A stretch of 64,000 bases of DNA from Streptomyces canus (GCF_041435015.1 NZ_CP107989.1:4712001-4776000), one strand, 5' to 3'. Counted from the stretch's first letter, positions 18,377 through 27,329 are shown. Notes: generated from the sequence alone by a model not told the origin. Made by a program: numbers and translations.

Positions 18377-19485
18377 GCCGCTCCCGCCTCCGCCAGCGCC
18401 CGCTCCCAGAACTCCTTGCAGAAGCGCGCGAGCGGCCCCCGTACGGCCGCCCCCGGAGGTGATTCGCTTCCCCGGGGCCGCTGGAGGGCCGACTCGACCG
18501 GCACCTCGCCCACCAGGGGCAGTCCCAGCAAGCGGGCCACCTCACGGTCGTCGAGGCCGGGTGGGTACGGTCCCCGTACCGCCACCCGCAGGTCGCGCAG
18601 GACCATGCCGACGGCGGAGGCCACGCGGCCGGCCGCGGCGACGGCGCGCAGTTCGGCGGGGACCACGAGGATCCCGAGGTCGAGCTGGGAAAGGACCTCG
18701 GCGACGCCGTCGTCGAGGCGGCGGGGCAGGTCGACGACGACCGTGCCGCCTCGGCGCCGGGCCGCGGCGAGCACCGCTCGCACGGCCTGGGGCGGGACGG
18801 CGATGCGGTCGCCGCGGTCCCAGCTCAGCACCCGCAGTGAGTGCAGCCGTGGCAGCGACTCCTCCAGGGCACCGCCGCCGACCCGCCCGCGCGAGGCGGC
18901 GAACGCGGGCCAGCGCAGCCCCTCGGTGCTCTCGCCGCCGAGGAGCACGTCGAGTCCGCCGCCGAGGGGATCGGCGTCCACGAGAAGGGTGCGCAGGCCC
19001 TCACGCGCGGAGGTGACGGCGAGGGCACACGCGAGGGTGGAGGCTCCGGCCCCGCCGCGACCGCCGATGACGCCGACGGTGAGGGCGGGCCGGCCGACGC
19101 CCTCGGTGACGTCGGCGATGCGGTCGACCAGCCACTGCTCGCCGTCGGGCAGCATCAGGACGTGGTCGGCGCCGATCTCGACGGCCCGCTTCCACACCCC
19201 GGAGTCGTCCTGGTCCCGGCCCACGAGGACCACTCCGCGTCGGCGGGCGGCTCCGCGCACGCGCCGTGCGGCGTCGTCACCGACCAGGACGAGCGGGGCG
19301 GCCTCCCAGCTTCCTCTGGGCTCCGGCACTCCGTGATGCACCTCCGCCTTCGCCCCGGCCGCCGCGCACAGTCGCAGCAGGTCGTCGAGCAGGTCCTCGT
19401 CCTCCGTGACGATCAACGGTCGGCCCGGTCGCCCTCCGGCGGCGGGCTGTCCCTCATGTGTGACGGCTGCGGTCACGGTCTCCAT
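18373..19485 (-). CDS. CpaE/Ssd-like MinD-family ATPase
   Basis: A 370-residue protein. The N-terminal third resembles a receiver-like domain (PLIVTEDEDLLDDLLRLCAA), and the rest is MinD/ParA-like, with GGRGGAGASTLA in place of KGGxGKT and LLVDADPLGGGLDVLL. It belongs to the helicase/secretion neighbourhood CpaE-like family, which includes mycobacterial Ssd, a septum-site protein. It may localise the pilus machine. It is the first gene of the operon and its promoter should lie in the 611-base gap upstream. ATG at 19485 has little room for a ribosome site; GTG at 19476, with GGATGGAGA upstream, is a plausible alternative. Confidence 0.88.
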   Translation of the reverse strand: METVTAAVTHEGQPAAGGRPGRPLIVTEDEDLLDDLLRLCAAAGAKAEVHHGVPEPRGSWEAAPLVLVGDDAARRVRGAARRRGVVLVGRDQDDSGVWKRAVEIGADHVLMLPDGEQWLVDRIADVTEGVGRPALTVGVIGGRGGAGASTLACALAVTSAREGLRTLLVDADPLGGGLDVLLGGESTEGLRWPAFAASRGRVGGGALEESLPRLHSLRVLSWDRGDRIAVPPQAVRAVLAAARRRGGTVVVDLPRRLDDGVAEVLSQLDLGILVVPAELRAVAAAGRVASAVGMVLRDLRVAVRGPYPPGLDDREVARLLGLPLVGEVPVESALQRPRGSESPPGAAVRGPLARFCKEFWERALAEAGAA

Positions 19486-20096
19486 CCCCCTTCGCCGCGC
19501 CGCGCGAGGGCCTCCACGAGGGCCCGCGCGGCGCCTCTCTCACGCGGCCCCTTCGACCCCGCGATTCCCAAACATGTGAAGAACCGGCAACCGGCCTCCA
19601 TATGAACAGCCGATACGAACCGGCCAAACACGCCCGACTAACCAGGACCGGCCATGAAGTCGGCTGGAGCGGGACGTGTGGGAATCACGGTGCAGCGATC
19701 CCGGAAATCGTGTGGATCTTGGTCGATAACTGTGGACAACTCGGCGGTTGTGAATATCGCCGTCACCCATACCGGTGAGTCCCGCAGCGCCTGTGCAAAA
19801 CTTCCGCAGAGCAGCGTGACGACTACCCACAGTGACGGATCATGGGCGGACGGAAGAGGCGGCCGGAGCCGCCTGGAAGCAGTCGCGGGACCGCGAACGG
19901 AAGAGAAAAAACCCACCCGGACATGCGACGACCCCCACCGGGGGGGAGAGTGGGGGTCGTCTCCACGGCCGACTCGGGGGGGGAGGAGCCGGACCGGGTT
20001 AGCACGGTCGCGAACGATCCGTGACTTCCATGGTGTACCCGAGAGCCCTCTCAGGCAAACCCACGCGCCTCACCTTACGCCGAATGGGCTGCACCT
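19486..20096. other. 611-base divergent intergenic region with an orphan hairpin
   Basis: The region separates the tad-like operon (minus) from the HAD gene (plus). No coding frame with recognisable content is seen. At 19928-19960 lies an 11-bp perfect stem, ACGACCCCCAC / GTGGGGGTCGT, with an 11-base loop. On the minus strand a T6 tract follows about 17 bases after it. No gene ends here, so it may be the end of a small RNA or a leader attenuator of the minus operon. Confidence 0.45.
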
Positions 20097-20930
20097 ATGC
20101 TCGGGGTCGTGGAAAACCACTCCTTGCCTCGCACAGCAGCCTTCTTTGACCTGGACAAGACGGTCATTGCGAAGTCGAGCACACTCACGTTCAGCAAGTC
20201 GTTCTACCAAGGCGGGCTGATCAACCGCAGGGCCGCCTTGCGGACCGCATATGCCCAGTTCGTCTTCCTCGTCGGTGGTATGGACCACGACCAGATGGAA
20301 CGCACCCGCGAGTACCTCTCCGCGCTCGTGCGGGGCTGGAACGTCCAGCAGGTCAAGGAGATCGTGGCCGAGACGCTCCACGACCTGATCGACCCGATCA
20401 TCTACGACGAGGCCGCCTCCCTGATCGAGGAGCACCACACCGCCGGCCGCGACGTCGTCATCGTCTCCACGTCCGGCGCCGAGGTCGTCGAGCCGATCGG
20501 CGAACTCCTGGGCGCCGACCGGGTGGTGGCGACCCGGATGGTCGTGGGCGAGGACGGCTGCTTCACCGGGGAGGTGGAGTACTACGCGTACGGCCCGACC
20601 AAGGCCGAGGCGATCAAGGAGCTGGCGGAGTCCGAGGGTTACGACCTGGAGCGCTGCTACGCCTACAGCGACTCGGCGACCGACCTGCCGATGCTCGAGG
20701 CCGTGGGCCATGCGCACGCCGTCAATCCGGACCGGACACTGCGCCGCGAGGCACTCGCGCGCGGGTGGCCGATTCTCGTTTTCCACCGGCCGGTGCGGCT
20801 CAAGCAACGGCTCCCCGGTTTCGCCGTACCGCATCGTCCGGCGCTCGTCGCGGTCGCCGCGATAGGAGCGGCGGCGGCGACGGCAGGCCTCGTCTGGTAC
20901 GCGAATCGGCGAAGGGCGACAGTGGCCTGA
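20097..20930 (+). CDS. HAD-superfamily IB hydrolase (phosphatase) with C-terminal anchor
   Basis: A 277-residue phosphatase of the HAD-IB (SerB/CicA-like) group. Motif I is FFDLDKTVIAKS, motif II is IVSTSG, a conserved lysine lies near KAEAIKEL, and motif III is AYSDSATDLPMLEAVG. The C-terminus has a short hydrophobic helix (AAIGAAAATAGLVWYA) followed by RRR, suggesting a membrane anchor. The substrate is unknown; phosphoserine, lysophosphatidate or phosphoglycerol types are possible. ATG at 20097 and GTG at 20109 are both reasonable starts and neither has a strong ribosome site. Confidence 0.85.
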   Translation: MLGVVENHSLPRTAAFFDLDKTVIAKSSTLTFSKSFYQGGLINRRAALRTAYAQFVFLVGGMDHDQMERTREYLSALVRGWNVQQVKEIVAETLHDLIDPIIYDEAASLIEEHHTAGRDVVIVSTSGAEVVEPIGELLGADRVVATRMVVGEDGCFTGEVEYYAYGPTKAEAIKELAESEGYDLERCYAYSDSATDLPMLEAVGHAHAVNPDRTLRREALARGWPILVFHRPVRLKQRLPGFAVPHRPALVAVAAIGAAAATAGLVWYANRRRATVA

Positions 20931-20948
20931 GGTGATTCCACCTACTTG

Positions 20949-20990
20949 ACCCCTGTTCGAGGGCAAAAGTAAAGAACGGCGAGCAGGGGT
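20949..20990 (+). terminator. possible hairpin after the HAD gene
   Basis: An 11-bp stem with one G-T pair (20949-20959 with 20980-20990) and a 20-base A-rich loop, 19 bases past the HAD stop. The long loop makes it a weaker terminator candidate. The remainder up to 21220 shows no gene that I can support. Confidence 0.4.
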
Positions 20991-21220
20991 TCCGCTTACT
21001 CCGGTCCAGGAGTACAAAGGGGTTAACGGCCCGCGAGACCAAGGACATCCGAGAGGATCACCTTAGAAACGCATTTGGCCCCACGGACCGAGCATGGACA
21101 CCGAGCACCCACGCGACGTCGACCCGTCGATTACGGGCCAGCCACACCAGGTGACGGGCAAAGTTCCCGACCTGATGGGCAATACATCGAGGACGCTTGG
21201 TAACCCGGTGAACATGCCAG

Positions 21221-21246
21221 CGGCGGTACGAGTCCTCGTACCGCCG
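21221..21246 (-). terminator. hairpin terminator of the Fic-fold gene
   Basis: CGGCGGTACGAG (21221-21232) pairs perfectly with 21235-21246, leaving a 2-base gap (in practice a shorter stem with a 4-base loop). It lies 21 bases past the stop of the minus-strand Fic-fold gene and can also stop plus-strand read-through. Confidence 0.75.
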
Positions 21247-21266
21247 CAACTCTGTTCCAGGGGGCC

Positions 21267-22091
21267 TTACGCCGCCCCGCGCTGGAGCGCCTCGCACACG
21301 GCCGTCGACTCGCGCGCACCCAGTTCGATCGCTCTGCCGCAGTGGGCGATCCAGGCGGCCATGCCCTCGGGGGTGCCGGAGACGTATCCGTCGAGCGCCG
21401 CCAGATAGGCCGCCCGGCCCAGTTCGGCGTGACCGACCTCCGCCGGGCAGACCGACTTCGGGTCGAGACCGCTGCCGACCAGGACGATCCGCGCGGCCGC
21501 GCGCGCGACCAGGCCGTTGTGGGACACGAAGGGCCTGAGGGCGAGGAGTTCTCCCTGCACGACGGCGGCCGAGACCAGAGCGGGGGCCGAGCTGCCCGCG
21601 ATGATCAACTCGGACAGGCCCTCCAGTCGGCCCGAGACCTCGGCCGCGCCCGGCAGGGGCAGCTCGATGAGCGGCTCGTCGACGGTCTCGCCGGCCTGCC
21701 GGGGACGCCCGATCTCGTCCTCGTCGGTCGCCGCGGCGACCAGGTGCAGCCGGGCCAGCACCCGCAGGGGCGACTGCCGCCAGATGGACAGCAGTTGGCC
21801 GGCCTCGGCGGTCAGCCGCAGCGCCGCACCCAGGATCCGCGCCTCGCGGTCGACGCCGAAGTCGGAGCGTCGGCGCACCTCCTCGAGGGCCCAGTCCGCG
21901 CCGGACAGCGCGGCCGAGCCGCGGGCGCCGCGCAGGGCCGCCTCGGAGGTGATCTCATTGCTGCGGCGCCGCATGACACGGTGTCCGTAGACCCGGTCCA
22001 CGGACTTGCGCACGGACTCCACGGACTCGGCCACACCGGGCAGCGAGCCCAGGGCCGCGAGCGGATCGGCGTTCGCGCCTGTCGTACTCAT
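21267..22091 (-). CDS. Fic-domain protein with altered catalytic motif
   Basis: A 274-residue, mostly helical protein. LRPFVSHNGLVARAAARIVL matches the Fic core HPFxxGNGRxxR in spacing, but the catalytic His is Arg and the anion-loop G(N)GR is changed to HNGLVAR. Upstream, the GSAALSGADWALEEV helix fits the Fic fold. AMP-transfer is therefore unlikely unless a different chemistry is used; it may be a binding or regulatory pseudoenzyme. The ATG at 22091 lies inside a perfect 20-bp palindrome (22081-22100), with AGGG about 9 bases upstream. It is divergent from the CooC-like ATPase gene (101-base gap), a pairing that may reflect co-regulation. Confidence 0.75.
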   Translation of the reverse strand: MSTTGANADPLAALGSLPGVAESVESVRKSVDRVYGHRVMRRRSNEITSEAALRGARGSAALSGADWALEEVRRRSDFGVDREARILGAALRLTAEAGQLLSIWRQSPLRVLARLHLVAAATDEDEIGRPRQAGETVDEPLIELPLPGAAEVSGRLEGLSELIIAGSSAPALVSAAVVQGELLALRPFVSHNGLVARAAARIVLVGSGLDPKSVCPAEVGHAELGRAAYLAALDGYVSGTPEGMAAWIAHCGRAIELGARESTAVCEALQRGAA

Positions 22092-22100
22092 GAGTACGAC
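22081..22100. promoter_or_regulatory. perfect 20-bp palindrome over a start codon
   Basis: GTCGTACTCATGAGTACGAC is its own reverse complement and spans the start codon of the minus-strand Fic-fold gene. A dimeric repressor could bind here and block both this gene and the divergent ATPase gene. The binding role is inferred. Confidence 0.5.
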
Positions 22101-22192
22101 CCTACGCAACCCAGCCGCGCGCCCCTCGATGGAGTGGTCTTCTTCACGCCCGCCTGCCACGTACAGCTATCGGCCGACTACTCTTCGTGAAC

Positions 22193-23179
22193 ATGAAAAT
22201 TGCTTTCGTCGGGAAGGGCGGCAGCGGCAAGACCACCCTGTCCTCCCTGTTCATCCGCCATCTCGCGGCCACCGGAGCACCGGTGATCGCGGTCGACGCC
22301 GACATCAACCAGCACCTGGGGCCGGCGCTCGGCCTGGACGAGAGCCAGGCGGCCTCACTGCCCGCCCTGGGCGAGCGGCTGCCGCTGGTCAAGGAGTATC
22401 TGCGCGGCACGAACCCGCGGATCGCCTCGGTCGCGGAGATGATCAAGACCACGCCGCCCGGCGAGGGTTCGCGGCTGCTTCGGGTGCGCGAGGACAACCC
22501 GGTCTACGAGGCCTGCGCACGGGCGGTGGAACTCGACGGCGACATCGTCCGTTTGATGGTCACCGGCCCCTTCACGGACGCCGACCTGGGGGTCGCCTGC
22601 TACCACTCCAAGACGGGAGCGGTGGAGCTGTGCCTGAACCACCTCGTGGACGGGCAGGGCGAGTACGTCGTGGTGGACATGACGGCGGGCTCCGACTCCT
22701 TCGCCTCCGGCATGTTCACCCGCTTCGACATGACGTTCCTCGTCGCCGAGCCGACCCGGAAGGGGGTCTCCGTCTATCGCCAGTACAAGGAATACGCCCG
22801 CGACTTCGGCGTCGTCCTGAAGGTCGTCGGCAACAAGGTGCAGGGCCGGGACGATCTCGACTTCCTCCGCGCCGAAGTCGGGGACGACCTGCTGGTGACG
22901 GTCGGGCACTCCGACTGGGTGCGCGCCCTGGAGAAGGGCCGGCCGCCCCGGTTCGCACTTCTGGAGGACGTCAACCGCCGCGCCCTGCACCGGCTGCGGG
23001 CGGCGGTCGACGCGACGTACGAGCTGCGTGACGCGGAGCGCTACACCCGGCAGATGGTGCACTTCCATCTGAAGAACGCCCAGTCCTGGGGCAATGAGCG
23101 CACGGGGGCCGACCTGGCGGCGCAGATCGACCCCTCGTTCGTGCTCGGCGAGAGTGCGGTGGCGGCCACGACCGTCTGA
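22193..23179 (+). CDS. CooC/MinD-like ATPase
   Basis: A 328-residue P-loop ATPase with the deviant Walker A VGKGGSGKTT, switch DADIN and YVVVDMTAGSDSF. It resembles CooC-type nickel-insertion or nucleotide-dependent maturation ATPases more than chromosome-partition ParA, but no metalloenzyme partner lies nearby. ATG at 22193 has almost no ribosome site; a GTG six bases upstream is possible. Translation from a leaderless or very short leader is plausible. It is divergent from the Fic-fold gene, with the palindrome at 22081 in the shared region. Confidence 0.85.
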   Translation: MKIAFVGKGGSGKTTLSSLFIRHLAATGAPVIAVDADINQHLGPALGLDESQAASLPALGERLPLVKEYLRGTNPRIASVAEMIKTTPPGEGSRLLRVREDNPVYEACARAVELDGDIVRLMVTGPFTDADLGVACYHSKTGAVELCLNHLVDGQGEYVVVDMTAGSDSFASGMFTRFDMTFLVAEPTRKGVSVYRQYKEYARDFGVVLKVVGNKVQGRDDLDFLRAEVGDDLLVTVGHSDWVRALEKGRPPRFALLEDVNRRALHRLRAAVDATYELRDAERYTRQMVHFHLKNAQSWGNERTGADLAAQIDPSFVLGESAVAATTV

Positions 23180-23201
23180 AGCAGCGGCAACCGACCGACG
23201 G

Positions 23202-24476
23202 CTACTGCCGCTTGGCGGCCGGCGCCCCCGGCACACCCTTCGGCGCCGGGGCCGGCCGGCCCGACATGAAGGCCTGCCAGCCCTGCTTCGGTGCCTCGCC
23301 GACGCCCAGGGCGCCCAGCTTCTCCAGGGTCTTCGGGTCCTGGGCGTCCAGCCAGTCGGCCAGTTGCCGGAAGGAGACGCAGCGCACGTCGGGCTTGTTG
23401 CAGACCTGCTCGACGGTCTCCTTGACGGCGCGCATGTAGGTGCCGCCGTTCCAGGACTCGAAGTGGTTGCCGATGATCAGAGGCGCGCGGTTGCCGTCGT
23501 AGGCCCGGTGGAAGCCCTTGAGCAGGCCGTCGCGCATCTGGTCGCCCCAGAACTCGTACTTGTTCGGGTCGCCCTGGGTCGCGGTGCCGGACTGGTTGAC
23601 CATGAAGTTGTAGTCCATCGTGAGCTGCTCGTAGGAGTGCCCGGGGAAGGGCACGAGCTGCATCGACAGGTCCCACAGACCTTGCTTCTTCTTCGGCCAG
23701 ACCTGGTCGTTGACACCGCTGGTGTCATAGCGGAAGCCCAGTTCGCGGGCGGCCTGCATGAAGTTCTTCTGGCCCTCCAGACAAGGGGTGCGGGCGCCGA
23801 CGAGCTCCTTGTCGTAGTCGAAGGGCAGCGGGGAGGCCTTCGTCATCCCGGTGTTGGTCTTCCAGGACTTGACGAACTTCTTCGCCTGGGCGATCTCGTC
23901 CTTCCACTCCGCGACCGACCACTGGCCGACCCCACCGCCGCTGCCGCAGAAGTGGCCGTTGAAGTGGGTGCCGATCTCGTTGCCCTCCAGCCACGCGAGG
24001 CGCAGCTGCTTGACGGTGTCGGCGATGCCCTGCTCGTCGTTGAAGCCGATGTCGGAGCGGCCCGGGGAGTGCTGCGGCGGCTTGTACTCGTCGCGCTTGT
24101 CCTCCGGCAGCATGTACACGCCGCTCAGGAAGTACGTCATCGTCGCGTGGTTCGCCTTGGCGACCTCACGGAAGTGGGAGAACAGCTTCTGGCTGTCCTC
24201 GCCGGCGCCGTCCCAGGAGAACACCACGAACTGCGGGGGTTTTTCGCCGGGCTTGAGGCGTTCGGCTCTGGGCAGGTGCGGCTGCGCTCCGGTGTACGCG
24301 GTGGAGCCGTCGCCGATCAGGCGGAACGCCCGCTTGGGTGGGGCCTGTCCGGGCTTCACCTTCTGCGGGCCGGCGGCTCCTCCCTCGATGTCGGTGCCAG
24401 TCGCGCAACCGGCGAGCGAGGCGGCGCAGACCGCGGCGACCACGGCTCCCGCGGCAATCCTGTGGGTGGCGGCCAT
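23202..24476 (-). CDS. secreted polysaccharide deacetylase-like lipoprotein
   Basis: A 424-residue exported protein: signal sequence and lipobox SLAGC (lipidated Cys at about 24), then a NodB-like domain. It has VVFSWDGAGED in place of the usual TFDDG block, TMTYFLSGVYML, and GTHFNGHFC, which supplies the His-rich metal site. The C-terminal Pro/Ala-rich tail is low complexity. It probably acts on cell-wall or extracellular polysaccharide. ATG at 24476 is chosen because the signal peptide begins there; the longer frame to 24533 is highly charged. It ends 22 bases from the convergent ATPase gene stop. Confidence 0.85.
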   Translation of the reverse strand: MAATHRIAAGAVVAAVCAASLAGCATGTDIEGGAAGPQKVKPGQAPPKRAFRLIGDGSTAYTGAQPHLPRAERLKPGEKPPQFVVFSWDGAGEDSQKLFSHFREVAKANHATMTYFLSGVYMLPEDKRDEYKPPQHSPGRSDIGFNDEQGIADTVKQLRLAWLEGNEIGTHFNGHFCGSGGGVGQWSVAEWKDEIAQAKKFVKSWKTNTGMTKASPLPFDYDKELVGARTPCLEGQKNFMQAARELGFRYDTSGVNDQVWPKKKQGLWDLSMQLVPFPGHSYEQLTMDYNFMVNQSGTATQGDPNKYEFWGDQMRDGLLKGFHRAYDGNRAPLIIGNHFESWNGGTYMRAVKETVEQVCNKPDVRCVSFRQLADWLDAQDPKTLEKLGALGVGEAPKQGWQAFMSGRPAPAPKGVPGAPAAKRQ

Positions 24477-24773
24477 GTTCCGCCCACCTTCTTCCTTCTC
24501 TCGGGGCCAACGACAGCGCCGCCAAGTTCGCATGGGCGCGAGAAGGAATTAGTACGACAAGCCGATGAAATTGCCACTTCACCCGTCCAGGTGAGTTGTT
24601 CACCCATTTGCCCGGAAAGTCTATGCCTGTCCTTTACTCTGCATTACGGTCCATTTACAAAGCGTTGAATCATCCCGCCGCTGCACGCCGTGACCCACGG
24701 CCGCGACCCGACCCCCGCCCTCGACGGGGGACCACCTGTTCCGCGACCGCGCTGCCCCGGAGGAGACGGGAAA

Positions 24774-27185
24774 ATGTCAGCCTGTGTTCCCACCCGCGCC
24801 ACCGACCCGAGCGACTCGAACCCCACGAGGCGCGTCCACCCACCTCACAGCCCCCCGCCGGCCCCGCCCCGCCGCTTCCGCATCGCGGGCGCCGACGTGT
24901 CGGCCTCGATCGCGGTCTTCCTGATCGCCCTGCCCCTGTCCCTCGGCATCGCCCTCGCCACCGGCGCGCCCCTCCAGGCGGGCCTCGTGGCCGCAGCCGT
25001 CGGAGGGATCGTCGCCGGCCGGCTCGGCGGATCCCCGCTCCAGGTCAGTGGCCCCGCCGCCGGACTCACCGTGGTCACCGCCGACCTGATCCACCGCTAC
25101 GGCTGGCGTACCACCTGTGCCATCACCGTCCTTGCCGGAGTGGTCCAACTCGGCCTCGGCTGCCTGCGCGTGGCCCGCACCGCGCTCGCCGTCAGCCCAG
25201 CGATCGTGCACGGCATGCTCGCGGGCATCGGCGTGACCATCGCCGTCGCCCAGCTGCACATCGTCCTCGGCGGCACCCCGCAGAGCTCCGTCCTCGACAA
25301 CCTCCGGGGCCTACCCGCGCAGTTGGCGCGGCTGCAGCCCGCAGCCGTGTCGGTGAGCGTGCTGACCCTGGCGCTGCTCTTCCTCTGGCCACGCATCCCC
25401 GGCCGGGCAGGACAACTGTTGTGCAGGATCCCGACCGCGCTCGTGGCCGTCGCCGGAGCCACGGCGGCCGCCTCGTTCGCCGGGCTGACCCTGCCCAGGG
25501 TCGATCTGCCGTCCTGGAGCAGCCACGCCCTGGCCGGGCTGCCCGAGGGGCCCCTGCTCGGCCTCGCCGCCGCCGTGCTCACCACCACGCTGGTGTGCAG
25601 TGTGCAGTCCCTGCTCGGCGCGGTCGCCGTCGACAAGCTGGTGGCCGGACGCCCCGACCTGATCTCCGGCGTCCCCGGATCCGGCCGCAGTGCCCGCGTC
25701 GGCCGCTCCGACCTGAACCGCGAACTGCTCGGGCAGGGCGCCGCCAACATCGTCTCCGGCACGCTCGGCGGACTGCCCGTCGCCGGTGTGGCGGTGCGGA
25801 GTTCGGCCAATGTCCAAGCCGGTGCCGTCAGCCGGAACTCCACCGTGCTGCACGGCGTTCTCGTAGTGATCGCCGCACTGCTGATGGTCCCGGTCCTGGA
25901 GTTCATCCCGCTCGCCTCGCTCGCCGCCCTGGTGATGGCCGTCGGCATCCAGATGGTGTCCCTGCACCACATCCGCACCGTGACCCGACACCGAGAGGTC
26001 CCGGTCTACGCCGTCACCACCCTCGGCGTGGTCCTGTTCGGCGTCCTGGAGGGTGTGACGCTGGGCGTCGCCGTCGCCGTCGGGGTCGCCCTGCACCGCC
26101 TCACCCGCACCCGGATCACGCACCACGAGAGGGAAGGAGTCCATCACGTACATGTGCGGGGGCAGTTGACGTTCCTCGCGGTACCCCGGCTGAGCCGGGC
26201 CCTGCATCTCATCCCCCACGGAGCGAACGCCGTCGTGGAGTTGGACGGGTCGTTCATGGACCATGCGGCCTACGAATCGCTGCAGGACTGGCAGAAGACA
26301 CACACCGCACAGGGCGGTTCCGTCGAGCTGACCGGGCGCAGACCGGGCACCCGCATCGCCGAGCCGTCCGATTCCGCCCACTGCCGCTGCCGTCCCTGGA
26401 CGCCCTGGCGCAACCACCAGTGCGAGCGCCCGTACACCGCGTCGTCCGCCGGACATCCCGGCGCGTCCGGCGAGCCCGGTGCGGCCCGGGGGCCGAGCGC
26501 GGGTCGCGGGTCCAGCGGGCACGAACTGGCCCGTGGCATCAGCGCGTTCCAGCGCAACACCGCACCGATCGTGCGGGGCGAGCTGGCCCGACTGGCGCGC
26601 GAGGGCCAGCAGCCGGACCAGCTCTTCCTCACCTGCGCCGACTCGCGGCTGGTCACCTCGATGATCACTTCCAGTGGTCCGGGCGACCTCTTCGTGGTGC
26701 GCAACGTGGGCAACCTCGTTCCGCTGCCCGGCGAGGAGAGCGGGGACGACTCGGTGGCGGCCGCGATCGAGTACGCGGTGGATGTGCTGAAGGTGCGCTC
26801 CATCACGGTGTGCGGGCACTCCGGTTGCGGGGCCATGCAGGCGCTGCTCAACTCCGAGCCGGGTGGGACGCGGACTCCGCTGCAGCGGTGGCTGCGGCAC
26901 GGACTGCCCAGCCTGGAGCGGATGGCCGACGAGACTCGGGCGCGGGCGAGACTCGCCGGGCGGGCACCCGCCGACGCGGTCGAGCAGCTCTGTCTGACCA
27001 ACGTGGTGCAGCAGTTGGAGCATCTGAGCGCCCATGAATCGGTCGCCCGGGCCCGGCGGGAGGGGGAGCTGGAGCTGCACGGGATGTACTTCCACGTGGG
27101 TGAGGCGCAGGCGTATCTGCTCACCGGGGCGGCCGGGGGCGGGCTGTTCGGCCATGTGGAGGCGGCGGCGGACCTGCCGGCGTGA
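24774..27185 (+). CDS. SulP transporter fused to STAS and beta-carbonic anhydrase
   Basis: An 803-residue fusion. Residues about 35-440 form the SulP membrane domain (SIAVFLIALPLSLGIALATG; GNxG-like SGPAAGLTV). A STAS domain follows (HVHVRGQLTFLAVPRL; VELDGSFMDH), and residues about 580-800 are a beta-carbonic anhydrase with the CADSR zinc/Asp-Arg motif and GHSGCGAM supplying the other zinc ligands. The enzyme would interconvert CO2 and bicarbonate next to a transporter, so bicarbonate is the likely substrate; similar fusions are known in mycobacteria. ATG at 24774 has GGAGGAG upstream. A strong terminator follows at 27193. Confidence 0.92.
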   Translation: MSACVPTRATDPSDSNPTRRVHPPHSPPPAPPRRFRIAGADVSASIAVFLIALPLSLGIALATGAPLQAGLVAAAVGGIVAGRLGGSPLQVSGPAAGLTVVTADLIHRYGWRTTCAITVLAGVVQLGLGCLRVARTALAVSPAIVHGMLAGIGVTIAVAQLHIVLGGTPQSSVLDNLRGLPAQLARLQPAAVSVSVLTLALLFLWPRIPGRAGQLLCRIPTALVAVAGATAAASFAGLTLPRVDLPSWSSHALAGLPEGPLLGLAAAVLTTTLVCSVQSLLGAVAVDKLVAGRPDLISGVPGSGRSARVGRSDLNRELLGQGAANIVSGTLGGLPVAGVAVRSSANVQAGAVSRNSTVLHGVLVVIAALLMVPVLEFIPLASLAALVMAVGIQMVSLHHIRTVTRHREVPVYAVTTLGVVLFGVLEGVTLGVAVAVGVALHRLTRTRITHHEREGVHHVHVRGQLTFLAVPRLSRALHLIPHGANAVVELDGSFMDHAAYESLQDWQKTHTAQGGSVELTGRRPGTRIAEPSDSAHCRCRPWTPWRNHQCERPYTASSAGHPGASGEPGAARGPSAGRGSSGHELARGISAFQRNTAPIVRGELARLAREGQQPDQLFLTCADSRLVTSMITSSGPGDLFVVRNVGNLVPLPGEESGDDSVAAAIEYAVDVLKVRSITVCGHSGCGAMQALLNSEPGGTRTPLQRWLRHGLPSLERMADETRARARLAGRAPADAVEQLCLTNVVQQLEHLSAHESVARARREGELELHGMYFHVGEAQAYLLTGAAGGGLFGHVEAAADLPA

Positions 27186-27192
27186 GCCTCGG

Positions 27193-27227
27193 GGGTGTGC
27201 GGCCCGTCCTGGAGGGGCCGCACACCC
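27193..27227 (+). terminator. hairpin terminator of the SulP fusion gene
   Basis: GGGTGTGCGGCCC (27193-27205) pairs with 27215-27227 exactly, 13 bp with a 9-base loop, starting 8 bases past the stop codon. Confidence 0.85.
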
Positions 27228-27329
27228 GCGGAGAGGCACCACGAACGCCGGGACCGGTCCGGCGTCGGCTCCGCCGGGCGGGACACCGGGCTCGACACGC
27301 CTCGGTCGGGTAGACGCAGGCCCAGTGTG

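Noticed and set aside
15145..19016. Very long plus-strand frames (758 and 1041 residues) across the tad-like operon
   Set aside because: Pro/Arg/Ser-rich shadows; the minus strand encodes a coherent series of ATGA-overlapping genes.
21094..21408. 104-residue plus-strand open frame
   Set aside because: It runs through the Fic-gene terminator hairpin into antisense sequence; the 5' part shows no family motif.
22193..23179. ParA-type chromosome partition protein
   Set aside because: No ParB partner lies nearby and the motifs fit the CooC-like group better.
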